A stretch of DNA of 64,000 bases, from assembly GCA_019914995.1 (NCBI GenBank), contig CM034144.1, positions 6,045,489-6,109,488 of the forward strand, read 5' to 3'. Numbering within the stretch: the stretch's first letter is position 1; every line of letters begins with the position of its first letter. The stretch is from Acanthochlamys bracteata (Eukaryota > Streptophyta > Magnoliopsida > Pandanales > Velloziaceae). Both the position numbers and the translations under genes were made by a program. The notes below the pieces were generated by a model. That model saw nothing but the letters and a program-made list of their open reading frames with translations. It ran no database searches and had not been told where the DNA came from. Shown here piece by piece: positions 24,644 through 36,005 of this stretch.

Positions 24644-25227
24644 CGCGGGAGATTATAATTGATTGGCAGATAAATTATTTCCTACATGACCGTATCTTCT
24701 CCCATAGATTTCCTTCTTTTCAGTTCCACTTCCGCTTCGGCCTAGCTGTCGCCGTAACTGGGAGATCCCGACGCGCCAGCGAGCAAGATTTTACAAAATT
24801 GATGGCAGTAGGATGAACGGCGGTTGGAGAAGGATGCCAGAATAAGAAACTGGCACGACCGACGCCGAGGACGGAGAGGTTGATCACGGTCGGGGTGAAG
24901 ACAATCGCGAGAGCGGAACGAACGGGTGTGAGGAGAAGAAGAAATGAAAAGAAAAATGAAAAATTGAGTCCGGTTGAGAATATAAATAACTTTGTAATTT
25001 TGCTAACTTACCATGGACAAAATAGACATATCTATACCCAGCGAAAAAAGCTCCCGTGGTGCTTATGGAGAAAGCATCAATTAGATGCTTTTATTTTTGA
25101 GAGAAAGAAGCTGCTTATTTTTACTAAAAGCAGCCGCATCCAAACATATTTTTTACTGTTAAGTGCTTATTTTCTGCTAAAAGCAGCAAATAACCTGCGC
25201 CAAACATGCCCTAATTACCGATTCTTA

Positions 25228-25416
25228 GGCGTTTGGAAATAAAAGATATTTTTTTTTACAAAGTTCTATTTTTACTAAATAATAATAATAATAAAATAAA
25301 AACTTTATTTTAAATTTTATAATAAAATTTCTAATTATAAAAATATATTTAAAAATATAAAATTAAAAATTAAAAATTAAAAATTTATTTTCTGAAAAAG
25401 TAATGCCAAACGTTTT
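25228..25416. mobile_element. Tourist-like MITE
   Basis: Starts GGCGTTTGGAAAT after TTA (25225-25227) and ends GCCAAACGTTTT before TTA (25417-25419); about 189 bp of AT-rich sequence of the common type. It abuts the possible larger element ending at 25210. Confidence 0.55.
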
Positions 25417-25419
25417 TTA

Positions 25420-27540
25420 TGATTGAGTTATCAAGAATGATTTTTAAAAAAAAGTTATTAACGAATTAATATTTAATATTTGGACAATATTTCTGTTTAA
25501 ATAATTAAAAGAATAGAAAGTAAGTTTTATTTTTTATTGTTAATTGAAAGTGAAGGTAATATTTTAGTAGAATTGAAGTTTTTGTAAGATAGATACTCAG
25601 TTTACGGAAATTTTTAGTGTAATAAAATTATAGAAATTTCAAAAAAATTCGTTTTTTGGGAAAAACATATGAGTTTTCTAATGAAAACATCCTTAATCGG
25701 TGTTATTTGCAGAAGCAGCAGCAATTCAAAAATATAGAGACATTTGGGTGCGTTATTTTGCAAAAAAAGAGTCATAAAAAAGTAATTTTTTTAATTTCTT
25801 AAACTTTTTGTAATATTATTTTGTATAACTTAATTTAAAAATTAAATAGATGTGTTTTAGTTACTCATAACTAATTTCTAAATTAGTAAAATAATTTATA
25901 AATCGAATTCAAAAAAATGGTTGAAGACAAGAATCTTCTTTTATCCCAACATAGCTATGCATGATTTCTTTTAGGGATATGCATTGTTTAACTATAATAA
26001 TAACAAGAGTTTAAGTAGAACAAACTTTATTAGCTTTAGGAATAGTTTGAAATTGCTTATAAAAATATATTTTATAAAAAAACAAGTAAAATTTTTAATA
26101 AACCAAACTTATTTTTTATTTTAAAAAATCATAAAAATATATATGATATATAAGCAGAACAAACTTTATCAGCATTAATAGTCGTTTAAAATTACTTATA
26201 AATAAAAATTTTAGTAAATTTTTAATCAAATAAACTTATATATATATATATATATATAAGAGATAGGAGTATTTTTTCTTTAGAAACACTTCCGGGCACT
26301 CCTTGATTTATAACCAATGTTATCTCTAAATTTAATCTTTGTCGTTGGATATGAAAAACTATGAGTTAAAAAATATTCATAAAATTTCAGTTCAATCGGA
26401 TTATGAATTCACCTCCATTTGATCACTTAATCAAAATTATAGAAATGATACAACATATATAATTTTAAATTTTCTTACGTTCTGTCATTTTGATCAAGTG
26501 AACGGATAGAGATAAATTTCTATTCCGATCGAACTAAAATTTATAAGTAAGTATCTAACTCATTCTTCATATTCAACCGTAAAAATTAGATTTGGAGATC
26601 ACCTCGGCTATAAAATGAGAAATGAGTGTTCGAAAATGGCCCTAAAAAGAATGTCTCTATTCTTTCGTATATATATATAATTTTTAATTTAACAAAAACT
26701 AATTTTAAGAACATGACAAAAATAAAAGACATAAACAATGTCAAACATCTTTTTATTATTTAAAATAAAAATGACATTATACATCATGGTGCACATGGAT
26801 TTCCTAATTTACACTAAAAGAATCAAGTGTATGACAACTTGCTAACATGAGAACAATGCAGTTAATAGAAAATATTTTCGTTACAACTAGAAAAGAAAAT
26901 AAAATCCTTCCTGTTAAGTTTTACATTGTTGTTTAAGGAAAAATTTGATCATTATTGTTTAAAAACAAAAGAAAACAACTCAAACATAAACAATCGCTTA
27001 ATAAAACGAAAACTTCCATGTACAATTATTTCATAATACATAATTTATTATATCTTTTAATTTTTAAAAATTTTACGAAATTATGCATGCAATAGGTTTG
27101 GTATCCATTTTCACCTTAAACCTGTGTCAATAAATCCAACGAAATTTACGTGTTTTCTAAACTTAGCTAAATTGCGAAGTTAACTCAAATAATTTTACTA
27201 TTTCGAGATTAGTAATCCATTATTGCAATAAAATAGAAGCTAATTTGCTTAAAATAAGAGTTCCATTAAGACACGGTTGACCTTGTTTTAATTATAGCTA
27301 TTGTAATTACTTTATTGTTTATTTGATCCTTAATTTAAGATTCGAAATACAAGATTAAAAGAGTAATATGTTAGATGAACTTTGCGTAGAACTTAATATC
27401 AAAAAATCGTTCAAATAGATGAGAATGACCAATTCCATATAAATAGCTATCTAATATGGTAAACAAAAAATATGAAATAATTCAATAAGATAAAGATAAT
27501 TTACTCACAAAGTTAATCTCATTCTAGAAGTTTTTATAAT
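25420..27540. other. Intergenic, AT-rich, no gene seen
   Basis: No coding signal. A (TA)n microsatellite of about 11 units lies at 26236-26258. Segments around 26270-26640 contain a loosely inverted pair of words (AATCAGGATTATGAATTC-like and GATCAAGTGAACGGATAG-like), perhaps a worn transposon. Confidence 0.4.
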
Positions 27541-28085
27541 TGTCTAATATATTATAAATACCGAATGTGTTTGGTCGTCGAGAATTGAGATCTTATGTAA
27601 ACAATATCAGAATTGAGACCAAAGCAAGACAAATTTAAGAGATTTATATGAAGAAAAATTAGAAAAACTCTAGGAGAAGACAAATTAGCGTTCAAAGAAG
27701 TTAACAAATTAAAACAATTACAAACTTTTATGTTATATTTTAATTAAGAACTCTCACTAAACTATTTTGTCTGTATCTCTCACACTTGATGTGTAAATAA
27801 TCTTTTTTCTTACTCAAAGCAAATACCTCTCATTTATATATATATAATATTTCAAAAAGACTTTTGAACTTTCAAACGATTGTCCTATCATCTTCCTATC
27901 AATTATTCAAATCTTTTGGCCTTCCATCTTTCAAGATATGTTTCACAGTTCTTAATCGTTGGCTTTCCAACTTTTTAGATAATGGTTCGTCTTTCTTGAT
28001 CATTGGCATTCTAATATGAATGCATATTTAACTTGCATCATTTTAATTAATCAGTAATTTACATAATGACTTTATAATGTCTAAC
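27541..28085 (-). mobile_element. Solo LTR fossil of a Ty1/copia family
   Basis: About 545 bp, ending ...GTCTAACA, closely parallels the right LTR at 44015-44442: shared words include TCCTATCA, AATTATTCAAATCTTTTGGCC, CTTTCCAACTTTTTA, GATGGTTC/ATGGTTCG and CATTCTAATATGAAT in the same order. No internal region is present, so it is a solo LTR or fragment. Old and broken. Confidence 0.65.
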
Positions 28086-29150
28086 ATAATATTCTAAACT
28101 AAAACCGAAACAAGAAATACTAGTTATTAACATACTAAAAACTATCATCAATAATTTAAAATTAGATATTGATTATTTATTTTATAAGTTGTCTATTTGA
28201 AATATCAAAATATCTCTATTTATACATCGTAAGCAATATTGTCAACATTAGAATTTTAGATAGTATCGTTCCGTTTAAGTAAGATCGTAAAATCGAAATT
28301 TTAAATTAAAATCGTAAGATTTTACATACTCATAAATTTTATATAAAATTTTTTATTACAATTAAAAATCTTCTATAATAAGTTTTCTAATATTTAAAAA
28401 TATTTGTTAGTACATTTACGAATTTTTAATTTCTTTTTAAAATTATAAAATTACCTTTATACGGAAACCCCTCAAAATTATGCTTTTACAAAAAAAATTT
28501 AAAATTAAAAAAAAAACTCCTAACATTTTACAAAAATATCCTATCAAATTAAGTTAATTATAAATATTCACAAATTTACGAAACTCTAGATATGGAAATG
28601 GAAAAGCTTGAGTTCGGTGAGTAAGATTGGAAGCTGATGGTGTAAGGAACGATAATAAAGGTAATAATATTGACTTTGCTGGTCGACCTGTTGCCTCGCC
28701 GACTCAGACAAGTTTTTAGGTAGACATCCGATTGTTTCTGCTTAATAATGCCCTCGTGTCGATAAAATGGTTAAGAACATAGTCTATCCTGCACTTGAAT
28801 AGTAATAAAATCAGATTGATTTAGCCCGATCTATCAGATAGTATAAGTTAAGACTGTCGGATAGTTTGCTCATTGGTTTACTGTACATATTGATCGATCA
28901 ATATTAATCCATAATTTGATCAAAGTATATATTCGACCTGATCAATATAATATTAAAACTTTTATTTTTTATCATTTTTATTATATTAAGCATTTTTAAA
29001 AGCAAAATCATATAGACAAACGGATAAAATCTTACGAGGCGAAATATTTCGTCTAGACGGAGTCGACAGTCAAGACTCATCCAATCAGACCGGATCAGAC
29101 CGACGCGTTTTGCTGATTTCGCCGGCCCGCTTGCTTTTGTATTTATGCAA
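28086..29150. other. Intergenic, includes upstream region of the 29.4-kb gene
   Basis: AT-rich to about 28600, then GC-richer DNA with the words GTCGACC and GCCGGCCCGC, which probably includes a worn transposon. A TATA-like word (TATTTATG) sits at about 29140. No gene seen. Confidence 0.4.
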
Positions 29151-29371
29151 ACTTGGCTTTGAAAAATAGTCATTCATCTCTAATTCACACCTCCCTCTGT
29201 ACTCTTTCTACTGCTATTCCCCGATCTTCGTTGTCGTCTCTGCTACGGAACAAATGCACAGCCCTAGATTCACGCCACGAAGGTCTCTGTTTTCAGATCA
29301 TTCAATCATTCAGTTCCTTTAAATTTCATCTATAAATCAGGATGGAAGAGCCATTGCGAGATTGTTGAGTA

Positions 29372-29728
29372 ATGGGGAGTAATCCGTTGAGAAGAGCAGT
29401 AGAGAACGATCCTGCATCAGCAGGACAAGTCGCCGGTCGAAGTGGTTTCACCGGCGGTCCTGTTAACGTGTTCGCGGGCAGGAGTGGTGGGAACGAAGAT
29501 GTACCGTTGAAGACAGAAACGAAAGTTCATAGATCGAATGTTTTCGCCGGAGGCGGTATAGGTAATGAACAAGGCCACGTTCATGCTGATAGGAATAATG
29601 AGAGCGGAAGGAATGTGTTTTGCGGAGGTGGTACTGGTAATGCCAATGCTAATGCTGCAACCGTTTTGCCAAAATCGAAAGTGTTTGCTGGCGGCGGTAT
29701 AGGAAACGATCGCCGCCGTGGTTGTTGA
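29372..29728 (+). CDS. Unrecognised small protein with four V-F-A-G-G-G repeats
   Basis: A 118-residue single-exon frame with plant codon use, much less AT-rich than the DNA around it. It starts MGSNPLRRAVENDPASAGQ and contains four repeats: NVFAGRSGGNE, NVFAGGGIGNE, NVFCGGGTGNA and KVFAGGGIGND, spaced about 20-30 residues, with polar linkers. It ends DRRRGC. There is no signal peptide, membrane segment or known catalytic motif. The chosen ATG is close to a leader rich in pyrimidines (29160-29330) and follows an upstream out-of-frame ATG at 29342. I do not recognise the family; the short Gly-rich repeats and the basic Cys-ending tail suggest a binding or scaffold peptide, but this is a guess. 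Real-gene status rests on codon pattern and regular repeats. Confidence 0.62.
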   Translation: MGSNPLRRAVENDPASAGQVAGRSGFTGGPVNVFAGRSGGNEDVPLKTETKVHRSNVFAGGGIGNEQGHVHADRNNESGRNVFCGGGTGNANANAATVLPKSKVFAGGGIGNDRRRGC

Positions 29729-29739
29729 TGACTTTAAAG

Positions 29740-30746
29740 TTGGAGGGTTCTTTTGTAACGTGCTTTGGGTTTTTTGGATTAAATGTTAAGGCTTATATGT
29801 ATGGATGCTTTGTTTAAAAGTTGTGTATTTATGGTGTTTCTAATATTTTTTATTGAATTTTTTTAAAATTTAATTTTTAGAATTTTTCAAGAAATTTTTG
29901 TGTATTTTAATTAAATGAAAATAAATTGTATATTAACTTTAAAAATATAATTTAATAAAGAGTGAAATTTAAAAATAATAAAATTTAGAGTGATAATTAA
30001 AAATATAACTATAGTTTTTTAATTGACAAGCTAAAATGTAATTTGGAATGATAAATAAATAGATAAAGTGTGTAACTTAATTTTGGAAGAGAAAATAAAA
30101 TTGAAGATAGTGACAAAATTAACTAAGAAATCTTGAATTTAGTTTATTCTGTCAAGAAATTATTTTGTAATATCTACAACACAAAAATATTTAATGTTTA
30201 TATGAATTTACTTTTACTTCTAATTTCTATAATTAAAAAGTTTATTTCAAACAATTTTTAAATATTTTGAGAGAAACACACTCTTAAGAACGTGTCTGGA
30301 TTAGAACTTATTTATCGACTAATCAAACTCAGTTTTTAAGAATATATTTTAGATAAAATAAATATAAAATTTAAAAGAAATTTTGTATCAATTTTTTTTT
30401 AAATTTTAAAATTTAAAATTATTTTAATATAACATAAATATAAAAACATATTTTTATAAAGATTATAATTTTAATTTAATTTTATTTTAATTTATTTTTA
30501 AAAATAAATTTATTTGAAAAAACAGACTCTTAACGTTGCTATCTCTGCGAAGAATAATGTTTTCTAAAGGCCACGCTTGAAATAAAGTAAAAGTTCTGAA
30601 AATATAAGTTAAAAAAGAATTATATTACCTTTTTTTTAATTAGAAAATAAAATTCTTTTATATGTTTTTGTATTATAAAAAATTTTATGATACTATCTAT
30701 ACATTTTTAGCTTAAAAATTGCAAAATTCTTAAAAAACCATATTAA
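29740..30746. other. AT-rich DNA; right part is the LEA duplication unit
   Basis: The 3' UTR of the 29.4-kb gene, then AT-rich intergenic DNA. From about 30520 on the sequence matches 35625-35877 (shared GGCCACGCTTGAAATAAAG, then GCAAAATTCTTAAA), so the left edge of the LEA tandem duplication is near here. Confidence 0.6.
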
Positions 30747-31003
30747 GGAGGTGTTTCGGATTGCTTTTTTTCAACATTTTTTTTTAATTTTTCATTTCAT
30801 ATTTTTTAATATATATTTTATAAATATATAAAAAATTTATTTAAAAATTTAAAAAATATAAAAGAATTTTACGAAGTAAAATTTTTTTATTACATAATTT
30901 TATTATTTTTTTAAAAATAAAAAAAATATAACTTATTTTTAAAAAAAATAAAAATATTTTTTATTTTAAAAAAATTCTATTTTATAACACTATCAAACAC
31001 CCC
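30747..31003. mobile_element. Tourist-like MITE with an empty site in the duplicate
   Basis: 257 bp bounded by TAA on both sides (30744-30746, 31004-31006). Ends: GGAGGTGTTTCGG and, reverse-complemented, GGGGTGTTTGATAG. In the duplicated unit the same place (35875-35877) has one TAA and no insert. This gives the 3-bp target duplication directly and assigns the element to PIF/Harbinger Tourist MITEs. Confidence 0.85.
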
Positions 31004-31223
31004 TAAATATGATCTAACAGAAACTAAAATCAACCTTCTTCTCAACCGACATGAAAAGTCAACATTTGACAAAAAAAATTTCTTCCTCATCAGGATCTTC
31101 GATTCTAACCCACGTAACCTACACTTGTCTCATGACTTTTGGAAAACTACTTCATCAGTAATCGTCCGTGACAAATCGCCACGTACCTTAAAAACACTTG
31201 TTTTTCGCGACAGGTGCTCCTTT

Positions 31224-31230
31224 ACGTGTC
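31224..31230 (+). promoter_or_regulatory. ABRE-type ACGTGTC upstream of the first LEA gene
   Basis: ACGTGTC, about 145 bp before the ATG, with further ACGT cores nearby (CCACGTAAC near 31110, GCCACGTACC near 31180). ACGTG(G/T)C is the core bound by bZIP factors of the abscisic-acid pathway, the usual control of seed and stress LEA genes. The function here is inferred. Confidence 0.55.
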
Positions 31231-31371
31231 GCTAAACCAAGCTTTCTCATGGCTTATTAATATCTGCAACTCTACAACAGTTAGTTCAATCAACAAGCGA
31301 CAGAAATCAAAAGAACCAACTTTAAACAAAACTAAAATTGTTTTTGTTCTTGAAATATAGAAAGAGAGAAA

Positions 31372-32051
31372 ATGCAGGCAGGTAAAGGAGCAATGGCTGT
31401 AGCAAAGGAGAAGATGCAGGACACTGCAGCTTCTGCTAGGTCTGGAATGGAAAAAACCAAGGCCTCTGCTCAAGAGAAGGTTTCTAATTAATTATTGTTC
31501 TTATTTTTTTTTATCTAGCATTTGTTTCTTATATATGCTTGTTTAATTATTGTTTTAATTCGTCTACATATGCGGTTAATTTCAGATTTTGTTATAATTT
31601 AAAATGTTGCATCTTTTTGGTTCTTTCTGTTTTTTGATTATTGAAGAAATTGTTCGTAGAAAAGAAAAACGAGATGAAATTTCTGTTTTCTGAAAATTGC
31701 TATTGTAACTTTTTCTGTAACTCTGGTTTGGAACTTAAAAGCCAAATGAACCATTTTCTTGGCCAGATGGAGAAGGGCACATCTCACCACCCAGCAGAGA
31801 CAGCAGCTGCGACGCATAGGAAAGAAGCAAGAAAGCACGAAGCAGAAGCTGAGAAACAGATGGCCAAGGAACAGAGCTCCGCTGAGAGAGCTGAGACTGC
31901 GACAACCGGTCACGGTATGGGAGGTCTTACCGGTCAGACTGGTGTTGCAACGGGCCATGGCGTCGGTCATGGTCACCACACAACCGGAACTGGGTTAACC
32001 GGTACCGGTACCGGGCACACCGGAACCGGAACCGGCAGGAATGTGTACTAA
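31372..32051 (+). CDS. LEA protein, LEA_1 family (D-113 / group 4 type), intact
   Basis: Two exons, 31372-31479 and 31767-32051, GT-AG, phase 0, giving 130 residues. LEA_1 proteins are intrinsically disordered, hydrophilic protectants of membranes and proteins during seed drying and drought. The N-terminal half is the amphipathic-helix domain (MQAGKGAMAVAKEKMQDTAA, SARSGMEKTKASAQEK, MEKGTSHHPAETAAATHRK, then many Ala/Lys/Glu/Gln). The C-terminal part is disordered and rich in Gly, Thr and His (GHGVGHGHHTTGTG), ending TGTGTGRNVY. The intron between AQEK and MEK is at the place typical of the family. It is the first of a pair of intact LEA_1 genes and the parent-like copy of the decayed one at 36.1-44.6 kb. 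Confidence 0.9.
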
Positions 32052-32755
32052 AATGTCTCGTCTCTGAAGTGAAATAGGTTCTAGTGGTTCTGTAAATCAT
32101 GATCAGTAGTGTTTAAGGTGTGGAAGTGGTTTTGTGGTTCGATCCACTGTGTGTTTGTATGATACATGAACTACTGGATCAAAAACAATTTGAAGTGTTT
32201 TCTGCTACATTTGCTGATCTTCTTACATTCTTTCTGCTTGTTCTTTACTTAGCTGTTTTATGTTTAATTAGAACAATGATCTGTGAATGTCTGGTTCTAT
32301 TAACGAAGAGGTTTGCAAATCTGTCAGAGTCGGAAGTGTTTCTCCTTAAGATCTTCTGTCAGTGTTTCTTTTGCCTGCTTATGTTTGTTGAATGCTCAGA
32401 GATTAATATATGGAAGTGAAATAAAAATCCTGGTACTTAGCTTCGCAGAGATTCAAACAGCTGAAGATATCTTTCATATGAAGGGATTTTCGAAGTATTC
32501 TGGTAGAATCAGTATTAAGGCTTGTTTCAATCCTATTTCTCTCACCAGGATTAGAATTCCGAAAATTAATGCACACTTTATGTAATTTTTTTAAAGTTTT
32601 ACTATATTTTAGAAAATACAAAAATTAAATTTTAGTTTTATTTTTAGTTTTATTTGTTAATATAAAAAGTTAAAATACGCATTTAATGAACAGAGATTAA
32701 TTATGATTAGAGCATATCTTCTCTCCTCTTCAAGTGGAATAAAGAAGAAGGCCAA
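32052..32755. other. 3' UTR of the first LEA gene and spacer
   Basis: Downstream sequence to about 32180 is also found, worn, at 44602-44715 after the decayed copy. The rest is spacer with no gene; open frames here lack coding character. Confidence 0.6.
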
Positions 32756-32762
32756 ACGTGTC
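32756..32762 (+). promoter_or_regulatory. ABRE-type ACGTGTC upstream of the second LEA gene
   Basis: ACGTGTC about 370 bp before the ATG at 33133; a GCCACGTTC word lies nearer at about 32947. Consistent with abscisic-acid control, not proof of it. Confidence 0.4.
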
Positions 32763-33132
32763 TAATATTGAGAATTTGAAATAGCTAATGCAAGATCTCT
32801 CTTCTCTATCCATGCCCATTCACTGATCCATGCTTATCCAACTCTGACGAAATAAGATAATTAAATCTTCAGATAATACAAAAGCTTTCTTTTTAATAAT
32901 TCACCCGATTACAACCGAGACTGACAAATCTCTCCATCAACTTCGCGCCACGTTCAGTTCTCAGTTTCAAAACATCTACAAGTTTCTACACTTTCGTGTC
33001 CGTACGACAACAATAACAATCCTTTTCCTCTGAAGCTTGTAATCAGTAATCCTTGTTTAAAAGCTGAAAAACTACAACGTTTTGAGTTCAGAGATCAACT
33101 AAGGAGAGAGTTAAAGAGTGATTGATTTAATC

Positions 33133-33529
33133 ATGCAGTGGGTACGAGAGAAAATTGGTAATTTTTTCGCCTCAGCTAAGGCTGGCAAGGAGAAGACAAC
33201 TGCTACAGCTCAAGAGAAGGTTTTATGTTTATTTCTATTTAAACAAGGTTCGTTTGCTACTGTTTGATTGATTGCTTTAATTTTCAAAACAGATGGAGAA
33301 GGCAAGAGCAAGCCAACCAGAGCAGAAACAAGAAGCAGAGCAGTTCAGCGAGGAGAAAAAGAACGAAGCTGAGACGGAGAAGCAGCGAGCCATGGAGCAA
33401 AACGCTGCACAGAAGCAGCAGGCGGATGCCGGTGGTGTTGTCGGCCACCCTACAGGCCAAGCTGGTATTGGAATCTGTCTTCCTACTGCCGGTATACGCA
33501 GCGGCGATGAAGCCGGTGATAGTTTCTAG
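33133..33529 (+). CDS. Second LEA_1-family protein, intact
   Basis: Exons 33133-33219 and 33293-33529 (GT-AG, phase 0) give 107 residues. The domain plan matches the neighbour: amphipathic-helix start MQWVREKIGNFFASAKAGKE, junction TATAQEK/MEKARAS, then a run rich in Glu, Lys, Gln and Ala (EKKNEAETEKQRAMEQNAAQ), and a short disordered tail VVGHPTGQAGIGI. It lacks the long Gly-Thr-His tail of the first gene and is shorter than most LEA_1 members. Intron position and the MEK start of exon 2 are shared, so the two genes probably come from an older tandem duplication, before the later pair duplication. Likely a stress or seed protectant, by family. Confidence 0.85.
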
Positions 33530-34014
33530 TATGACGAGAGTTCAAACACCTTAAGCTTTAGAAAGCTTTTGTAGTTTGTGTATGACTACATGCCTGTTTT
33601 GTTTCTCCCTATCTATAGATGCTATGCAGCTTAGTGTATAGTATCCATAGTTCAACAAGAGAGACCAACCGCATTCAGCTTGAAAATTTGCAACTGAAAA
33701 CTGCACTCTTAACAAAAGAAGAGCACCTGTTGCTGAAATGGACCGTATAGCACTGAATCGCCCAGTTATCATATAGCCTACTATGTATTGATTACTTCGA
33801 TGGGTTCGAATCAACATTCAGTTGTACCAAAAAATTTTCATCCAAAAAAACTTTACCAATAACACCCTTTAGCAAGAGAAGCACCGAACCTGATCTTTGC
33901 AGTTGCACCAAAGCTTGCAGCAACTCCCATCCCATGCCAGTGGCATTGGATCAAAGCATCCAGAAGGTCTTGCACCTATGCCGGGGCTTCTTCAATGAAG
34001 AAGTGAAGGGCTTA

Positions 34015-34247
34015 CGGGATGTTTTGACAGTGCGAAAAGAGTTTTTTTTAGAATGATGAATTTTAGAATTTTTGAAAAATAATGTTTACTTTTATCTTAA
34101 AAAATAATAAATATAAATAAATAAAATTTTATGATGCAAAATTTTTATATTTTTAAATTTAAAAAAATCTGTAAAATATTTATAAATTTTAAAAAATGTG
34201 AAATAAATTAGAGTAAAAATGACAAAATAAGCCTGCTAAATGAGCTC
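34015..34247. mobile_element. Tourist-like MITE
   Basis: 233 bp between TTA trinucleotides (34012-34014 and 34248-34250). Left end CGGGATGTTTTGACAG, right end CTAAATGAGCTC. Interior AT-rich core as in other copies. Confidence 0.5.
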
Positions 34248-34292
34248 TTAGGGTCATATTTGTTCAACTGAAGCATTTGCGCCACAGGATTA

Positions 34293-34534
34293 GGGGGTGT
34301 TTGGTTTTGCTTTCCCCCAACCCAACTTTTTAATTTTTCATTTCACGGTTTTTAATACATATTTTATAAATATATAAAAAATTATTTAAAAATTTAGAAA
34401 GTGTAGAAAAATTCTACGAAGTGAGATCTTTTTATTATTTTTTTAGAAGTAAAAAAAATAGAGCTCGTTTTTCAAAAAGGACAAAAATATCCTTCATTTC
34501 ACAAAATTTCTATTTTATAAGCAATCCCAAACGC
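34293..34534. mobile_element. Tourist-like MITE, close sister of 15473-15700
   Basis: Begins GGGGGTGTTTGGTTTTGC after TTA and ends ATCCCAAACGCC. Matches the 15.5-kb copy almost base for base through the interior, so both moved fairly recently. The right flank does not repeat TTA, so the exact end is uncertain. Confidence 0.65.
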
Positions 34535-36005
34535 CATCCATCAGAACGTAGTGCTGAAATCATAGTTGTCAGAACGAATAGACATCGAATTTGAGGATCA
34601 ACCAAACCGATTGAACCGTTCAATAATATTAAAATATTTTTTAATTAATAATAATAATTATTATAGTGAAAATTTTAGTGTCATTATAGTACTAAAATAA
34701 TAATAATAGCAGCAATTAAATTAAAAAATTAAACTATTTTTATTATAATATTAGTATCAACAATAATAATAATAACAATCATAGTAAAAATTAAAATATT
34801 ACCGTCATGACATTACCACTACCAATAATAATAATAGCAATAAAAATTTATAATAAAAAATATTTAAATAAGTTAGAAGATTAAAAAAAAAAAATTATAA
34901 ATAAATTATAAAAGAGATATAACTAATTTTTTTAGGTATACATATTTAAGTCAAAATATTTTATAATATAAAATTTTAAAATCACTAATAATAATTAATA
35001 TTTATAAATAAGACATAATCAATTATATTTTTAAATTATCATATCCAATACTAAATCTAAACTATATATTATTTTTTAATATAAAATTATTAATAATTAT
35101 TTTGTATTAAATATATTATCAATTAAAATTTTTAATTAATTTTTTTATAAATTTTATTTAATCTGATTTAATTCGGACGAGCAGGTCGACTGAGTTAAGG
35201 AGGATCAAATGAATAAAAATAAATTACAACAAATCAATTATATAAATAATTTCTTTTACAAATTTGAACTGATTTATCGTCTAATTTGATAATTTTTGGA
35301 TCGTTCGGTTCGGATCCGACGACCGATGGCTGAAACCGGCAGTTCTCGCCAAATGAAATCCAAAAAAAAAGTACATCACAAATGCCAACCAAGATCCAAC
35401 CGTATTACATATCATAAAATAATACCACAACAAATATAAGAGTTCAAAGAGAAATGTTTTCAAATTAGATTGTCGATGTGACAGAAACTATGGGCGTGTT
35501 TTACTTAGCGTTAAAAATTCACACTTTGAAATTACTTTTGTAAAAAGTGATTTAAATTTATAATTGTAAAATAAATTTTATTTTTATTTTACGTTAAAAA
35601 TGATTGAAAATAAAATTTGGTTTTAAACAAGTTCTTAATGTTGGTATGGCTGCGAGAAATAATATTTTCTAAAGGCCACGCTTGAAATAAAGTAAAGAAT
35701 TTGAAAATATATAAATTAAGAATAGTTATATTATTTTAATTAAAAAATAAAATTTTCATATGTAAGAATTATAATATGATCTAACAGTTAAATTTTTTTG
35801 TATTATAGAAAATTATTATGGTACTGTCTATACATTTTTAGCTAAAAAATTGCAAAATTCTTAAAGAACCATATTAAATATGATCTAACAGAAACTAAAA
35901 TCAACCTTCTCCTTCTCAACCATATACAAAGTCAACAATTTAAAAGAAATGTTTTTAGGTCTTCAAGTCGCCACGTACCTTTCTTTTCGCGACAGGTGCT
36001 TCTCT

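Larger units (their letters stand above)
22639..25210. mobile_element. Possible DNA transposon with captured gene fragment
   Basis: The segment starts with GGCATGTTTGG (22639-22649) and ends with its exact reverse complement CCAAACATGCC (25200-25210). Inside lie AT-rich subterminal DNA, the whole CWC21-like pseudogene and a GC-richer, gene-like stretch (24720-24970). No transposase is seen. Flanking octamers are only half alike (TCTGTTAC, CTAATTAC), so a target duplication is not proven. It could be a Pack-type non-autonomous element, or simply two unrelated MITE ends around an old pseudogene. Confidence 0.35.
33530..35620. other. Spacer with MITEs and worn repeats
   Basis: No complete gene. 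A short conserved-looking minus-strand stretch lies at 33856-33960 (see findings). Two MITEs follow (listed). 34550-35260 is a simple AAT/ATT-rich, very low-complexity block. From about 35625 the duplicated LEA unit begins. Confidence 0.5.

Noticed and set aside
24880-25242. Plus-strand 120-residue open frame
   Set aside because: It runs from GC-rich captured sequence into AT-rich transposon end, without any recognisable motif.
26236-26258. (TA)n run as a possible TATA box or promoter
   Set aside because: Simple microsatellite far from any gene.
32120-32585. Overlapping plus-strand frames downstream of the first LEA gene
   Set aside because: Hydrophobic, Cys/Leu/Phe-rich translation typical of T-rich UTR DNA; no motif.
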